Of a stretch of 64,000 nt of DNA, positions 9,194 through 19,147 are shown piece by piece. The first letter of the stretch is position 1; the number at the start of each line of letters is the position of its first letter. A program made the translations under genes and the position numbers. The DNA comes from Gammaproteobacteria bacterium (GTDB lineage Bacteria; Pseudomonadota; Gammaproteobacteria; UBA4575): positions 28,417 to 92,416 of the forward strand of contig JANQOB010000016.1 in the NCBI GenBank assembly GCA_028279275.1, read 5' to 3'. The notes under the pieces were generated by a model. That model was not told where the DNA came from. It searched no databases and saw nothing but the letters and a program-made list of their open reading frames with translations.

Positions 9194-10426
9194 ATGCAAT
9201 CTATCAGTAAAAGCAAACTTGCAATTGATGGTGGGAAATCTGTAGTCAATTATGAATTACCCAGCTGGCCTAAATATGAGCGAGATGAAGTTGCTGCTGT
9301 TCAGGATGTTCTAAAGTCAGGAAGAGTAAATTATTGGACTGGTAACAATTGCAAAACTTTTGAGAAAAAGTTTGCAGAGTATTTTGGTGTAAAGTTTGCA
9401 GTGGCTCTTTCAAATGGAAGTGTTGCATTGGAGTTAGCTCTTAAGGCATTAAAAATTGGACATGGTGATGAAGTAATTGTCACTTCACGCACTTTTATTG
9501 CCTCAGTAAGTAGCATATGTCTAATAGGAGCTACACCAGTATTTGCAGATATTGATAGAAATAGTCAAAACATCACTGCGGAGTCAATTCGGCAGTGTCT
9601 AACTCCAAAAAGCCGTGTAATAATGCTGGTTCATTTAGCAGGATGGCCATGTGAGATGGAGGAGATTCTTGAATTAGCAAATAAACATAATTTAAAAATT
9701 ATTGAAGATTGTGCTCAAGCACATGGTGCAAAATATAATAATAAATTTGTTGGTTCTTTTGGACATGTTGGAGCTTTTTCGTTTTGTCAAGATAAAATAA
9801 TTTCTACTGGCGGAGAAGGTGGGATGCTAGTTACAAATGATGAAGAAATTTGGCGTAAAGCTTGGGCATATAAAGATCATGGCAAAAACTTTAGGACCAT
9901 GTCTAAAATCGATCGTAACGACAACTCCCAATATAAATGGGTGCATGATTCGTTCGGCACAAATCTAAGAATGACTGAAATGCAAGCCGCGATAGGAATT
10001 ATCCAACTTACAAAATTAAATTCTTGGCTCGAAATCCGGCGAAACTATGCAGATATTCTCAATGAAAGTTTCTCAGAAATTGATGCATTAAGAGTCACAA
10101 TACCCGGTAATAATATTTCACATGCATACTATAAGTATTATGTGTTTTTGAGACCTGATCAAGTCAATAGTGAATGGTCTAGAGATAAAATAGTACAAGC
10201 AATTAATGCTGAAGGTGTCCCATGTTTTATGGGGAGTTGCAGTGAACTATATAAAGAAAAAGCATTTATAGACTCTGGGATAAACCCTAAAAATAATTTA
10301 GTGATTGCTAAGGAATTAGGGGATACAAGTATAATGCTTAATATACACCCTTCTCTTGAGGTAAATGATATAAAAAAAATGTGTTGTGCTGTTGAGAAAG
10401 TACTAAAATATGCAGTTTCAAAATAA
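9194..10426 (+). CDS. pglE: DegT/DnrJ/EryC1-type sugar aminotransferase, PglE-like
   Basis: 410 residues. PLP-dependent sugar aminotransferase with the DCAQAHGA block (Asp172 region) and the Schiff-base Lys201 in FCQDKIISTGGEGG; the N-terminal GRVNYWTG segment is typical. It is expected to convert a UDP-4-keto-6-deoxy sugar to the 4-amino sugar with glutamate as amino donor. The substrate would come from the PglF-like dehydratase encoded next, and the product would go to the PglD-like acetyltransferase encoded just before. Exact stereochemistry cannot be read from the sequence. Confidence 0.93.
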   Translation: MQSISKSKLAIDGGKSVVNYELPSWPKYERDEVAAVQDVLKSGRVNYWTGNNCKTFEKKFAEYFGVKFAVALSNGSVALELALKALKIGHGDEVIVTSRTFIASVSSICLIGATPVFADIDRNSQNITAESIRQCLTPKSRVIMLVHLAGWPCEMEEILELANKHNLKIIEDCAQAHGAKYNNKFVGSFGHVGAFSFCQDKIISTGGEGGMLVTNDEEIWRKAWAYKDHGKNFRTMSKIDRNDNSQYKWVHDSFGTNLRMTEMQAAIGIIQLTKLNSWLEIRRNYADILNESFSEIDALRVTIPGNNISHAYYKYYVFLRPDQVNSEWSRDKIVQAINAEGVPCFMGSCSELYKEKAFIDSGINPKNNLVIAKELGDTSIMLNIHPSLEVNDIKKMCCAVEKVLKYAVSK

Positions 10427-10463
10427 GCTTGGAATATTTTAAAATTTTCGTTGGACATTTAGT

Positions 10464-12353
10464 TTGAAAAAAACCTCAATTTTACTCAATCGTTGGTTGG
10501 CTTTAATCCACGATATAATGTGGATTCCAATCGCATTATTTTTTGCGTATTGGGTTAGATTTAACTTAACCACGATTCCTGAATATTTTTGGCAAGGTAT
10601 TTTTCAATTGCTGGGTATTGCGTTAGTAACTCAGACAATTTGTTTTTGGTATTTTGGATTATATCGTGGTATCTGGAGGTTTGCTTCAATACCCGATGTT
10701 TTGCGAATTACCAAAGCTGTGGTCGTAGGCGTAAGTGTTACCTTACTTTTGGCTTTTATTATAAATAGATTAGAAATAGTTCCTCGCTCTATATTTGTTT
10801 TATACCCATTGTTTTTGTTTTTAGGATTAAGTGTCCCTAGGTTGGTATATAGATGGGTTAAAGATCGGCATTTGTATCTTTCTCGCCCTACAGGAAAACA
10901 TGTGTTGTTGATTGGTGCAGGTCGTGCAGGAGAGATGTTAGTTCGTGACATGAAAAGAAATGATGAGTATGTACCAATAGGATTTTTGGATGACTCAATA
11001 AGTAAGATTGGAAGAGAAATACATGGGGTACGTGTGCTTGATAGTGTTATGAATATTGGAAAGGTGCTATCAAGCTATAATGTTGAGTTAGTTATAGTTT
11101 CTATCAGAAATGTGAATGCTGAGGTGATGCGGAACATTTTAAAATCGTGCAACGCAAAAAACATAAAGTGTCAAACAATTCCGTCATTATTGGAAAAAAA
11201 TGATGAAAGGATTGATATTTCTGGTTTACGCGATGTAAATATAGAAGATTTATTAGGACGAGAAACAATTCAACTTGACGACAGCGCAATTTTTAGCTTG
11301 ATCAAAGACGAGTGTATTCTAGTATCTGGCGCAGGAGGTTCGATTGGTTCAGAGCTGTGTCGCCAAGCATTAGTACATAAGCCTAGAAAATTAGTACTTA
11401 TTGATGCTAGTGAATTTAACTTGTATAACATTACAAATGATTTGAATAATATTAATGAGAGCAATATAGAAATACATTCTTTGTTATGTAATATACGAGA
11501 TATAAATGCAATTGATAAAATATTCAATGATCATAAACCTGTTGTTGTATTACACGCGGCAGCGTATAAGCACGTACCAATTATCGAGAGCAACATTATA
11601 GAAGGAATTAAAACAAATATTTTTGGTACTAAGAATATTGCTGATGTTGCTGCAAAGTATAAAGTCCAAAAATTTGTCATGATCTCTACTGACAAAGCCG
11701 TTAACCCAACTAGTATGATGGGAGTAACTAAGAGGAGTGCAGAAATTTATTGTCAAATGCTGGATTCTCAATCTTCGACTCAATTCATTACTACTAGGTT
11801 TGGAAATGTGGTGGATTCTGCAGGATCAGTTGTTCCGCTGTTTAGAGAGCAAATTAGCAATGGAGGACCGGTAACAGTTACCCATAAGGACATAACGCGT
11901 TATTTCATGAGTATCCCAGAAGCCGTAAGTCTTATTCTCCAAGCTGCATCTATTGGAGAAGGTGGCGAAATTTTTGTACTGGATATGGGCAAACCAATTA
12001 AAATATATGATCTAGCAAGACAAATGATTCGGTTATCAGGAAATCATCCTGATCAAGATATCAAAATAGAAATTATTGGCTTACGTCCGGGTGAGAAATT
12101 GTATGAAGAATTATTTCATGAATCAGAAGAGTATTCAGGAACTAAACACCCAAAAATATTGTTAGCTGAATCGAGAAAGGAAGATTGGGAGCAATTCTCA
12201 AATCAGTTAGATGAACTAGCAAAAATTTGCAAAGCAAATTATCTTAATCAAATCATTGAGTTACTAAAAATCATCATCCCTGAGTATCGTAGTGATCTGG
12301 TCCTTACTGCTGATGGTGGAATTGATTCTCCAAACCATCGTGTTATACATTAG
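10464..12353 (+). CDS. pglF: UDP-sugar 4,6-dehydratase, membrane type, PglF/WbpM-like
   Basis: 629 residues. Four hydrophobic helices occupy about residues 10-125, then comes a nucleotide-binding CoA-like fold ([12 protein letters not shown]) and the catalytic SDR domain with [11 protein letters not shown] near residue 285. The active-site segment reads [17 protein letters not shown]: Met replaces the usual Tyr of the YxxxK pair, which is normal for the FlaA1/PglF/WbpM group. It catalyses the first step from UDP-GlcNAc to the 4-keto-6-deoxy intermediate. The start is TTG at 10464. It ends the glycan cluster; miaB begins 25 bases later. Confidence 0.93.
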   Translation: MKKTSILLNRWLALIHDIMWIPIALFFAYWVRFNLTTIPEYFWQGIFQLLGIALVTQTICFWYFGLYRGIWRFASIPDVLRITKAVVVGVSVTLLLAFIINRLEIVPRSIFVLYPLFLFLGLSVPRLVYRWVKDRHLYLSRPTGKHVLLIGAGRAGEMLVRDMKRNDEYVPIGFLDDSISKIGREIHGVRVLDSVMNIGKVLSSYNVELVIVSIRNVNAEVMRNILKSCNAKNIKCQTIPSLLEKNDERIDISGLRDVNIEDLLGRETIQLDDSAIFSLIKDECILVSGAGGSIGSELCRQALVHKPRKLVLIDASEFNLYNITNDLNNINESNIEIHSLLCNIRDINAIDKIFNDHKPVVVLHAAAYKHVPIIESNIIEGIKTNIFGTKNIADVAAKYKVQKFVMISTDKAVNPTSMMGVTKRSAEIYCQMLDSQSSTQFITTRFGNVVDSAGSVVPLFREQISNGGPVTVTHKDITRYFMSIPEAVSLILQAASIGEGGEIFVLDMGKPIKIYDLARQMIRLSGNHPDQDIKIEIIGLRPGEKLYEELFHESEEYSGTKHPKILLAESRKEDWEQFSNQLDELAKICKANYLNQIIELLKIIIPEYRSDLVLTADGGIDSPNHRVIH

Positions 12354-12378
12354 CCTGCGTTATAGAAAATTATCGAGT

Positions 12379-13710
12379 ATGAAGAAAGTATTTGTTAAGA
12401 CACAAGGATGTCAGATGAATGAGTATGATTCAGAGAAAATGCTGGATGTGCTTAGTCATGAGTGTGGAATGCAAGTCACTCAAGATGCTACTGAAGCTGA
12501 TGTTTTGCTTTTGAATACCTGTTCTATTAGAGAAAAAGCACAAGAGAAAGTGTTTTCTCAATTAGGGCAGTGGCGGGTGTTTAAAGAAAAAAATCCAAAC
12601 CTAATGATTGGCGTTGGTGGTTGTGTCGCAAGTCAAGAAGGAGACGCCTTATCAAAAAGAGCAAAGCAAGTAGATTTTGTATTTGGTCCACAAACAATTC
12701 ATAGATTACCAGAACTATTAAATAAAGCACAATCGACTAAAAATGCGGTCGTTGATATTTCTTTTCCAGAAATAGAAAAATTTGATTGTTTACCTAAGCC
12801 AAGGGCCGAGGGCCCAACAGCATATGTGTCAATCATGGAAGGTTGTAGCAAGTATTGTACGTATTGCGTTGTGCCTTACACGAGAGGTGAAGAATTTAGT
12901 CGCCCATTGAGAGATGTTATGCGTGAAATAAATTCACTTGCTGAACAAGGAGTACGTGAAATTACATTGCTTGGCCAAAATGTGAATGGCTATCGCGGTC
13001 TTGATGAAAATGGTGAATTGATTGATTTCTCTTTGCTTGTTTATTTTGTTAGTCAGGTAAATGGAATTAAAAGAATTCGTTACACAAGTTCACATCCAAT
13101 AGAGTTCTCTGAAAATTTAATTAATGCTTATGCAGAAATACCTGAATTAGTGAATCATGTGCATTTGCCAGTGCAAAGTGGTTCAGATCGTGTGTTAGCC
13201 TCAATGAAACGCGGGCATACTGCTATAGAATTTAAATCAATTATAAAAAAATTACGTGAACATCGACCAGATATAAGTATTACATCTGATTTTATTGTTG
13301 GATTTCCGGGAGAAACTAACAATGATTTTGAAGATACATTGAAATTTGTTGAGAATATAGGATTTGATCAGTCATATAGTTTTATATACAGCCGTCGACC
13401 AGGGACACCTGCTGCATCTCTAGATGACGATGTTAAACCTGAGGTAAAAAAACAACGCTTGCAACGATTACAACAACTGATAAATACAATGTCTGCGGAA
13501 TATTCAAAAGTGATGTTGGGTACTGAACAAATAGTATTGGTAGAAGGTTTGTCTAAAAAATCAGATCAAGAATATTCAGGTCGTACAGAAAACAATCGTG
13601 TTGTTAATTTCTCTGCTCCTGAAGATACAATTGGGAAATTTGTTAAATTATTTATATCTGATGTGTATACAAATTCTTTACGAGGCAAATATCTTGAGAC
13701 CTTGTACTAG
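12379..13710 (+). CDS. miaB: tRNA-2-methylthio-N6-dimethylallyladenosine synthase MiaB
   Basis: 443 residues from ATG 12379. The reading frame is open further upstream, but residues before this ATG overlap the preceding gene and the family N-terminus is [17 protein letters not shown]. Three Cys of the N-terminal domain (Cys11, about 48 and 82) bind the auxiliary 4Fe-4S cluster. Cys156, Cys160 and Cys163 in GCSKYCTYC bind the radical-SAM cluster, and a C-terminal TRAM domain follows. It methylthiolates A37 of tRNAs reading UNN codons. It heads the usual miaB-phoH-ybeY-corC-lnt string. Confidence 0.97.
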   Translation: MKKVFVKTQGCQMNEYDSEKMLDVLSHECGMQVTQDATEADVLLLNTCSIREKAQEKVFSQLGQWRVFKEKNPNLMIGVGGCVASQEGDALSKRAKQVDFVFGPQTIHRLPELLNKAQSTKNAVVDISFPEIEKFDCLPKPRAEGPTAYVSIMEGCSKYCTYCVVPYTRGEEFSRPLRDVMREINSLAEQGVREITLLGQNVNGYRGLDENGELIDFSLLVYFVSQVNGIKRIRYTSSHPIEFSENLINAYAEIPELVNHVHLPVQSGSDRVLASMKRGHTAIEFKSIIKKLREHRPDISITSDFIVGFPGETNNDFEDTLKFVENIGFDQSYSFIYSRRPGTPAASLDDDVKPEVKKQRLQRLQQLINTMSAEYSKVMLGTEQIVLVEGLSKKSDQEYSGRTENNRVVNFSAPEDTIGKFVKLFISDVYTNSLRGKYLETLY

Positions 13711-13723
13711 AGGGTTTTAAAGC

Positions 13724-14689
13724 TTGTCTTCAGAAATTTATTCAATAGATGTCGTGCTTGAACCTGCCGATAATCCAAGACTTGCAAATTTATGTGGACC
13801 TCTAAATGAGCATCTTAACCAAATGGAAAAAAGACTCGGGATTGAGATAAATAACCGTGGTAATACTTTTTCAATTCGAGGTGATGCTGAAACTGTAAAC
13901 ACAGCAGCCGAAGTCTTGAAGGAGTTATATGACTCTACAAAGAAAAATACTTTATCTTCATCGGATATACATTTATATCTTCAAGAATCAGAACTGACAC
14001 GGAGTGCTGAAAAGGATCAGAACATAAATCGTTCAACTATTCATACAAAACGCTCGATAATTAAAGCAAGGGGAGTTAATCAAGAAAAATATATTAAAGC
14101 GATTGAGGAATATGATCTGGTATTTGGTGTTGGACCTGCCGGAACAGGCAAGACCTATTTGGCCGTTGCATCCGCAGTTGAAGCCCTTGAGAGAGATAAT
14201 ATACGTAAGCTTGTTTTGGTTAGACCTGCAGTTGAGGCGGGTGAAAGACTAGGCTTCCTTCCAGGAGACTTAGCACAAAAAATTGATCCTTATCTTAGGC
14301 CTATGTATGACGCCTTGTATGAGATGATGGGCTTTGAGAAAGTAAATAAACTAGTAGATAGAAACGTTATAGAAATTGCACCTTTAGCTTATATGCGTGG
14401 ACGCACTTTGAATGATGCATTTATCATTCTAGATGAAGCTCAAAATACTACAGTTGAGCAAATGAAGATGTTTCTTACACGTATAGGCTTTGGTTCAAAG
14501 GCTATTGTTACGGGCGATATCACACAAATCGACTTGCCAAATGCAAAAGAATCTGGTCTTAAACATGTGATACGTATTTTGCAAAATACTAACGGAATTG
14601 TTTTTTGTAATTTTGAATCTAAAGACGTGGTGAGGCACCCTCTTGTTAAAAAAATTATCCAGGCTTATGCTAAAAACTCAAAAGAATAA
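13724..14689 (+). CDS. ybeZ: PhoH-like ATPase (YbeZ)
   Basis: 321 residues. An N-terminal KH-like segment precedes the ATPase core with Walker A GPAGTGKT (Lys143) and Walker B FIILDEAQN. The protein works with YbeY in RNA maturation or quality control in the cytoplasm, though its exact substrate is unsettled. The start is TTG at 13724 with an AGAGGG ribosome site nine bases upstream. It lies 13 bases after miaB and 8 bases before ybeY, as in most gammaproteobacteria. Confidence 0.96.
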   Translation: MSSEIYSIDVVLEPADNPRLANLCGPLNEHLNQMEKRLGIEINNRGNTFSIRGDAETVNTAAEVLKELYDSTKKNTLSSSDIHLYLQESELTRSAEKDQNINRSTIHTKRSIIKARGVNQEKYIKAIEEYDLVFGVGPAGTGKTYLAVASAVEALERDNIRKLVLVRPAVEAGERLGFLPGDLAQKIDPYLRPMYDALYEMMGFEKVNKLVDRNVIEIAPLAYMRGRTLNDAFIILDEAQNTTVEQMKMFLTRIGFGSKAIVTGDITQIDLPNAKESGLKHVIRILQNTNGIVFCNFESKDVVRHPLVKKIIQAYAKNSKE

Positions 14690-14697
14690 ATAATAAA

Positions 14698-15153
14698 GTG
14701 CCAATGAGCATTCAATTGGATGTGCAAATTGTTTCCAATAGTTTAGATATTCCTAAAGCATCCGAGTTCAAGAATTGGGCTGACTTGGTCCCCATTGATT
14801 ATGAAACGAGTATATGTTTGAGAATTGTCGATGAACATGAGGCTAAAACGCTCAATAAAAAATATAGAAAGATTAACAAAGCCACAAACGTACTCTCATT
14901 CCCTGCAGAAATTCCCTCTCATTTGCAAATTGATTTTCTCGGAGACATAGTAATTTGTGCGCCAATAGTAACTCTTGAGGCACAAGAATATAATAAGGAC
15001 TTAAATAATCATTGGGCACACTTGTTTATTCATGGAATTTTACACTTGCAAGGGTATGATCATGAGAAAGAAATTGATGCAGAAAAGATGGAATCGCTAG
15101 AAATTAAGATTCTCCATAGTTTGGGCATTTCAAACCCTTATGAAGCGACTTGA
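14698..15153 (+). CDS. ybeY: Endoribonuclease YbeY
   Basis: 151 residues. The zinc site HGILHLQGYDH begins at His112, with three conserved His ligands, and TNVLSFP is also present. YbeY takes part in 16S rRNA 3'-end maturation and ribosome quality control. The first in-frame start is GTG 14698, but an ATG two codons later (14704) is an equally good choice; neither has a strong ribosome site. It is followed by corC 19 bases downstream. Confidence 0.96.
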   Translation: MPMSIQLDVQIVSNSLDIPKASEFKNWADLVPIDYETSICLRIVDEHEAKTLNKKYRKINKATNVLSFPAEIPSHLQIDFLGDIVICAPIVTLEAQEYNKDLNNHWAHLFIHGILHLQGYDHEKEIDAEKMESLEIKILHSLGISNPYEAT

Positions 15154-15172
15154 TTATAATATTTAAATAATA

Positions 15173-16012
15173 ATGAGCACAGATACCGAAAATAGTTCTA
15201 CAGGCTTGGGATTGATTGCATCTATAAAGTTATTTTTGAATGGAGTTCCACAAAATCGTGAACAAATCATTAAACTTTTAAGAAATGCAGAAAAAAATAA
15301 TATTTTAAGTAAAGACGTGCTTGAAATGATAGAAGGTGCGTTTCAAGTTTCAAATATACAAGTAAAAAATATCATGATTCCTCGCTCTCATATGGTTGTA
15401 GTTCGAGAAGGTTCAACTTTGCAAGATATGTTGCCACTAATCATTGATTCGGCTCATTCCAGGTTTCCTGTAATTGGAGATAGTCGTGATGAAGTGCTGG
15501 GAATATTGCTAGCGAAAGACTTATTACGTTTTTTTATAGAAGGAAAACAAGAAGATTTTAATTTAGCCGATGTGCTGCGTCCCACAGTAGTAGTGCCAGA
15601 GTCTAAGCGCGTTAATACATTGTTAAACGAGTTTAAAGATGGTCGTAATCACATGGCAATTGTAGTCGATGAGTATAGTAGTGTGTCAGGTTTAGTCACT
15701 ATTGAGGATGTCCTGGAGCAAATTGTTGGAGAAATCACTGACGAACATGATATTGAAGAAGACCGTTATATTTTTGAGCACTCAAAAGGTCATTTTGGTG
15801 TAAAAGCATTGACACCAATAGAAGATTTCAATGAATTCTTCTCAACACAATATAGCGATACTGATTTTGAAACATTTGGTGGTTTGGTGTTGAGTAAATT
15901 TGGTCACTTACCAAAAAAAGGCGAAAAAATAGAATTCGATAATTTTAAAATAGAAGTATTGCGTGCTGATCGGAGAAGATTACATCTATTGAATGTATCG
16001 CAACATAGCTAA
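15173..16012 (+). CDS. corC: CBS-domain transporter-associated protein CorC
   Basis: 279 residues, a soluble protein. Two CBS domains cover about residues 65-185 (IMIPRSHMVVV, HMAIVVDEYSSVSGLVTIEDVLEQIVGEI), and a CorC_HlyC domain covers about 200-275. It is linked to magnesium and cobalt efflux, probably as a cytoplasmic partner of membrane transport proteins. It occupies its conserved position between ybeY and lnt. The transport role is known for the family; the direct mechanism is not evident from the sequence. Confidence 0.94.
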   Translation: MSTDTENSSTGLGLIASIKLFLNGVPQNREQIIKLLRNAEKNNILSKDVLEMIEGAFQVSNIQVKNIMIPRSHMVVVREGSTLQDMLPLIIDSAHSRFPVIGDSRDEVLGILLAKDLLRFFIEGKQEDFNLADVLRPTVVVPESKRVNTLLNEFKDGRNHMAIVVDEYSSVSGLVTIEDVLEQIVGEITDEHDIEEDRYIFEHSKGHFGVKALTPIEDFNEFFSTQYSDTDFETFGGLVLSKFGHLPKKGEKIEFDNFKIEVLRADRRRLHLLNVSQHS

Positions 16013-16065
16013 TTTGGAAATCTTTTTATCTAATAATTAATTGGCTTATAGTCTAACAGCAATAC

Positions 16066-17556
16066 ATGCCATTGTTATTTAAAATCACTCTGCTTGCTAT
16101 TTCAGGCGCAGCACTTGTTTTAGCATATGCACCATTTTCTTATTGGTGGTTAACATTTATTTGCCCCATATTTCTTTACTTGGCTATTATAAATTTACCA
16201 ATACGCACTGCATTTTTATGTGGATTTATATTTGGCTTATTCTTTTTTGGATTCGGTGTTCCTTGGACATTTAACAGTATTCATGAATATGGGAAAGCAC
16301 CGTTATTATTAAGTGCAATTCTCGCAAGTTTATTAGTTTTAATTCTGGCTTTATTTCCTGCTACTGTTGCAGCATTAAGTGTTTTTTTACGCCGTAATAT
16401 TAACCATCATATATTTAGTGTTCTAGCTTTCGCGAGTTTGTGGGCATTATTTGAGTGGTTGAGGGGCTGGATATTTACAGGGTTCCCTTGGTTACTCATT
16501 GGGCATGTTCATCATACAGGGCCTTTGCAAAGTATATTGCCTATATTTGGTTCTTATGGTGCAAGTTGGGTTACATTATTAATAGGATGCTTAGTAGTTA
16601 CCATATTATTTGCTGAGAATAAGCAAAAAATATTTTCTACTACTGCTTTAGTCGTAATTGCTTTCTCTTTATATTTTTTTGATCAGATTAAATGGACAGA
16701 AGCAGATGATGAATCATTGGATGTAGTTCTAATACAAGGCAATATTCCTCAAGAAATGAAATGGGATCGGACTAAGCACAGTTACATAATGAATAAGTAC
16801 TTACAGATGAGTAGCCGGCATTTTAATGCAGATATCATTATTTGGCCTGAAACCGCAATTCCAACTTATTATTCGATGGTAAAAGATTCATTTATTCCAC
16901 AAGTAAGCGAGACTACAGAAAATTATAATCTGGATTATTTAATTGGTGTTTTCACTTTTAACCCAGACAACGGGCAAGTCTATAACAGCGTAATGACATT
17001 GGGTGACGAGTTGGGTTTCTATCGTAAGCAGAGGTTAGTCCCTTTTGGAGAATATCTCCCTTTTCGCGGCATAATTACAACTTTTGAGCGTTATATCGAT
17101 CTTCCAATGGCAGACATTTCAAGTGGCGAGGGAAGACCGCTGGTAAAGTTGAAAGGTCATGCCGTGGGAGCTTCTATTTGTTATGAGGCCGTATATGGAA
17201 GTGAAGTGATACGAGCACTGCCAGAAGCTAAATTCTTGGTAAATGTAAGTAATGATGCTTGGTTTGGTGATTCTCTTGCACCACATCAGCATCTAGAAAT
17301 CACACGTTCAAGAGCAGTCGAAACGGGGAGGTATTTACTACGTGCAACGAATACAGGTATATCGGCAGTGATTGATCCAAATGGGATGATTATTAATAAG
17401 TCTGTTCAGTTTGAGGACGATGTAGTTCGATCGACTATAAAACCACATACGGGAACAACGCTCTATGCGAAATGGGGGAATTGGGGTATTGTCACCACTG
17501 TATTTGTGTTTTTGATTATCCTGTCCGTTCAAAGATGGTTAACTGCAACACATTAA
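16066..17556 (+). CDS. lnt: Apolipoprotein N-acyltransferase Lnt
   Basis: 496 residues. Six or more membrane helices fill the first 210 residues, followed by a periplasmic nitrilase-fold domain. The catalytic triad is visible: Glu262 in WPETAIP, Lys321 in KQRLVPFGEY and Cys372 in ASICYEA. Lnt adds the third acyl chain to the N-terminal Cys of lipoproteins. Clients encoded in this window include LptE, Pal and the PilF-like protein. The C-terminal membrane anchor (VTTVFVFLIILSV) is intact. Confidence 0.97.
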   Translation: MPLLFKITLLAISGAALVLAYAPFSYWWLTFICPIFLYLAIINLPIRTAFLCGFIFGLFFFGFGVPWTFNSIHEYGKAPLLLSAILASLLVLILALFPATVAALSVFLRRNINHHIFSVLAFASLWALFEWLRGWIFTGFPWLLIGHVHHTGPLQSILPIFGSYGASWVTLLIGCLVVTILFAENKQKIFSTTALVVIAFSLYFFDQIKWTEADDESLDVVLIQGNIPQEMKWDRTKHSYIMNKYLQMSSRHFNADIIIWPETAIPTYYSMVKDSFIPQVSETTENYNLDYLIGVFTFNPDNGQVYNSVMTLGDELGFYRKQRLVPFGEYLPFRGIITTFERYIDLPMADISSGEGRPLVKLKGHAVGASICYEAVYGSEVIRALPEAKFLVNVSNDAWFGDSLAPHQHLEITRSRAVETGRYLLRATNTGISAVIDPNGMIINKSVQFEDDVVRSTIKPHTGTTLYAKWGNWGIVTTVFVFLIILSVQRWLTATH

Positions 17557-17590
17557 GAATGCAGGAAATATATTATTATCCGAATATATT

Positions 17591-19009
17591 ATGTCAGCAA
17601 TTTCAATTATTCCTGTTGTTTTATCGGGCGGTACGGGTTCGCGTTTATGGCCACTTTCTAGGAAACTTTACCCAAAGCAGTTTATTCCTTTAAAAGGTGA
17701 TAAAAGCCTGTACCAGTCCACACTTGAACGAATAACAGATTTGAATGGCGTCGAGAAAATACTAACTATATGTAATGATGAACATCGATTTATGGCAGCT
17801 GAACAAGCGCGTCAGACTGGGGTAGAACATTCCGAGATTATATTAGAACCTGTTGGCAGAAATACCGCTCCCGCAATAACCATTGCTGCCTTACATGCAA
17901 TGAGCACTCAAGATGATGCCTATTTACTAGTACTTCCTGCAGACCACATTCTTGGTGATAAGCAGAAATTTGCAGTAGCAGTTCAATATGCTTATGAAGT
18001 AGCTGCGAATAATTTAGTAACTTTTGGTGTGATGCCAACACGTGCTGAGACGGGTTATGGATATATCAAACACGATAACAAAACAATTTCGGATAATGCT
18101 TATTCAGTAACGAAATTTGTTGAAAAGCCTGATCTTAAAACCGCAGAATCTTATCTTAAGAGTGGTAACTACCTTTGGAATAGTGGGATGTTTTTGTTTC
18201 GTGCTGAACTTTTTTTACAAGAAATACAACAATATCAACCTGAAGTTTATAATGCCTGCAAACAAGCTTATGAAAAAAGTGAAAAGGACCTAGATTTTAT
18301 TCGTTTGCATGAAGAGTCCTTTGATTCTGCTCCTAGTATCTCTGTCGATTATGCAGTGATGGAGAAAACAAAAAATGTCGCAGTTGTATCATTAGAAAGT
18401 GGTTGGAGTGATGTTGGTTCATGGCATGCGCTGTGGGATTCTTTTGAACACGATCCTAACAGCAATGCTACATACGGAGATGTTGTGGAAGAAGACTGTA
18501 GTGGTTGTTTAATTCATGCCAATAATCGTTTAGTCGCTGCAGTTGGAGTTAAAGATCAAGTCATTGTAGAAACTGCAGATGCTGTATTAGTCGCACCACG
18601 TGATCGCTCACAAGATGTCAAAGAAATTGTTAATACATTAAAACTTTCTGAACGTGACGAAGTAGATATCCATCCAAAGGTTTACCGGCCTTGGGGTGCT
18701 TATGAGACCATTGATATTGAAGATCGCTTCCAAGTAAAACGAATCACAGTTTATCCTTTGCAAAAATTATCTTTGCAAATGCATCACCATCGCGCAGAAC
18801 ATTGGATTGTTGTTAAGGGGACGGCACGAGTCACTTGTGGAGAAGAAGAATTTTTGCTTAGTGAAAATGAGTCTACCTACATTCCTATTGGCACCAAGCA
18901 CCGTTTGGAAAACCCTGGCAAAATCCCACTAGAACTTATCGAAGTGCAGTCTGGTACATACCTGGGGGAAGATGATATCGAGCGTTTTGATGATGTGTAT
19001 GGCCGTTAA
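17591..19009 (+). CDS. manC: Mannose-1-phosphate guanylyltransferase / mannose-6-phosphate isomerase
   Basis: 472 residues, the two-domain type II form. The N-terminal nucleotidyltransferase has LSGGTGSRLWPLSR near residue 12, PKQF and FVEKP. The C-terminal cupin has LQMHHHRAEHW and GTKHRLENPG for the isomerase activity. Together they give GDP-mannose from fructose-6-phosphate when a phosphomannomutase is present; none is encoded here. Its place between lnt and leuS is unusual for a sugar-nucleotide gene, and it probably supplies the glycan cluster at the left end of the window. Confidence 0.96.
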   Translation: MSAISIIPVVLSGGTGSRLWPLSRKLYPKQFIPLKGDKSLYQSTLERITDLNGVEKILTICNDEHRFMAAEQARQTGVEHSEIILEPVGRNTAPAITIAALHAMSTQDDAYLLVLPADHILGDKQKFAVAVQYAYEVAANNLVTFGVMPTRAETGYGYIKHDNKTISDNAYSVTKFVEKPDLKTAESYLKSGNYLWNSGMFLFRAELFLQEIQQYQPEVYNACKQAYEKSEKDLDFIRLHEESFDSAPSISVDYAVMEKTKNVAVVSLESGWSDVGSWHALWDSFEHDPNSNATYGDVVEEDCSGCLIHANNRLVAAVGVKDQVIVETADAVLVAPRDRSQDVKEIVNTLKLSERDEVDIHPKVYRPWGAYETIDIEDRFQVKRITVYPLQKLSLQMHHHRAEHWIVVKGTARVTCGEEEFLLSENESTYIPIGTKHRLENPGKIPLELIEVQSGTYLGEDDIERFDDVYGR

Positions 19010-19084
19010 ATAATTCAGTTGAATCATTTAAGCCAATTTTCATTGGCAGTATTATCTATATATTCTCTTTGAGCTTCTCTACTG

Positions 19085-19114
19085 TTGAGACTAGTGTGCA
19101 CTAGCTGTTATGCT
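19085..19114 (+). promoter_or_regulatory. Putative leuS promoter with palindrome in the spacer
   Basis: TTGAGA (19085-19090) and TATGCT (19109-19114) are separated by 18 bases. A perfect 14-base palindrome, CTAGTG-TG-CACTAG (19091-19104), fills most of the spacer, an arrangement in which a bound repressor would block polymerase. The leuS ATG lies 33 bases downstream. The palindrome is seen directly; promoter function is inference. Confidence 0.35.
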
Positions 19115-19147
19115 CTCACGCTTTTGATATATCACAACTAATCCTAC

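Noticed and set aside
12292..12378. Upstream extension of the miaB frame by 29 codons
   Set aside because: It overlaps the end of the dehydratase gene in another frame, and the conserved MiaB N-terminus begins at the ATG at 12379.
17472..17693. A 73-codon plus-strand frame between lnt and manC
   Set aside because: It overlaps the conserved 3' end of lnt and 5' end of manC and matches nothing; both neighbours are certain.
19032..19047. GCCAAT-tttc-ATTGGC hairpin after manC as a terminator
   Set aside because: The stem is only six pairs and is not followed by a T-run, so it is at best a weak pause or decay hairpin.
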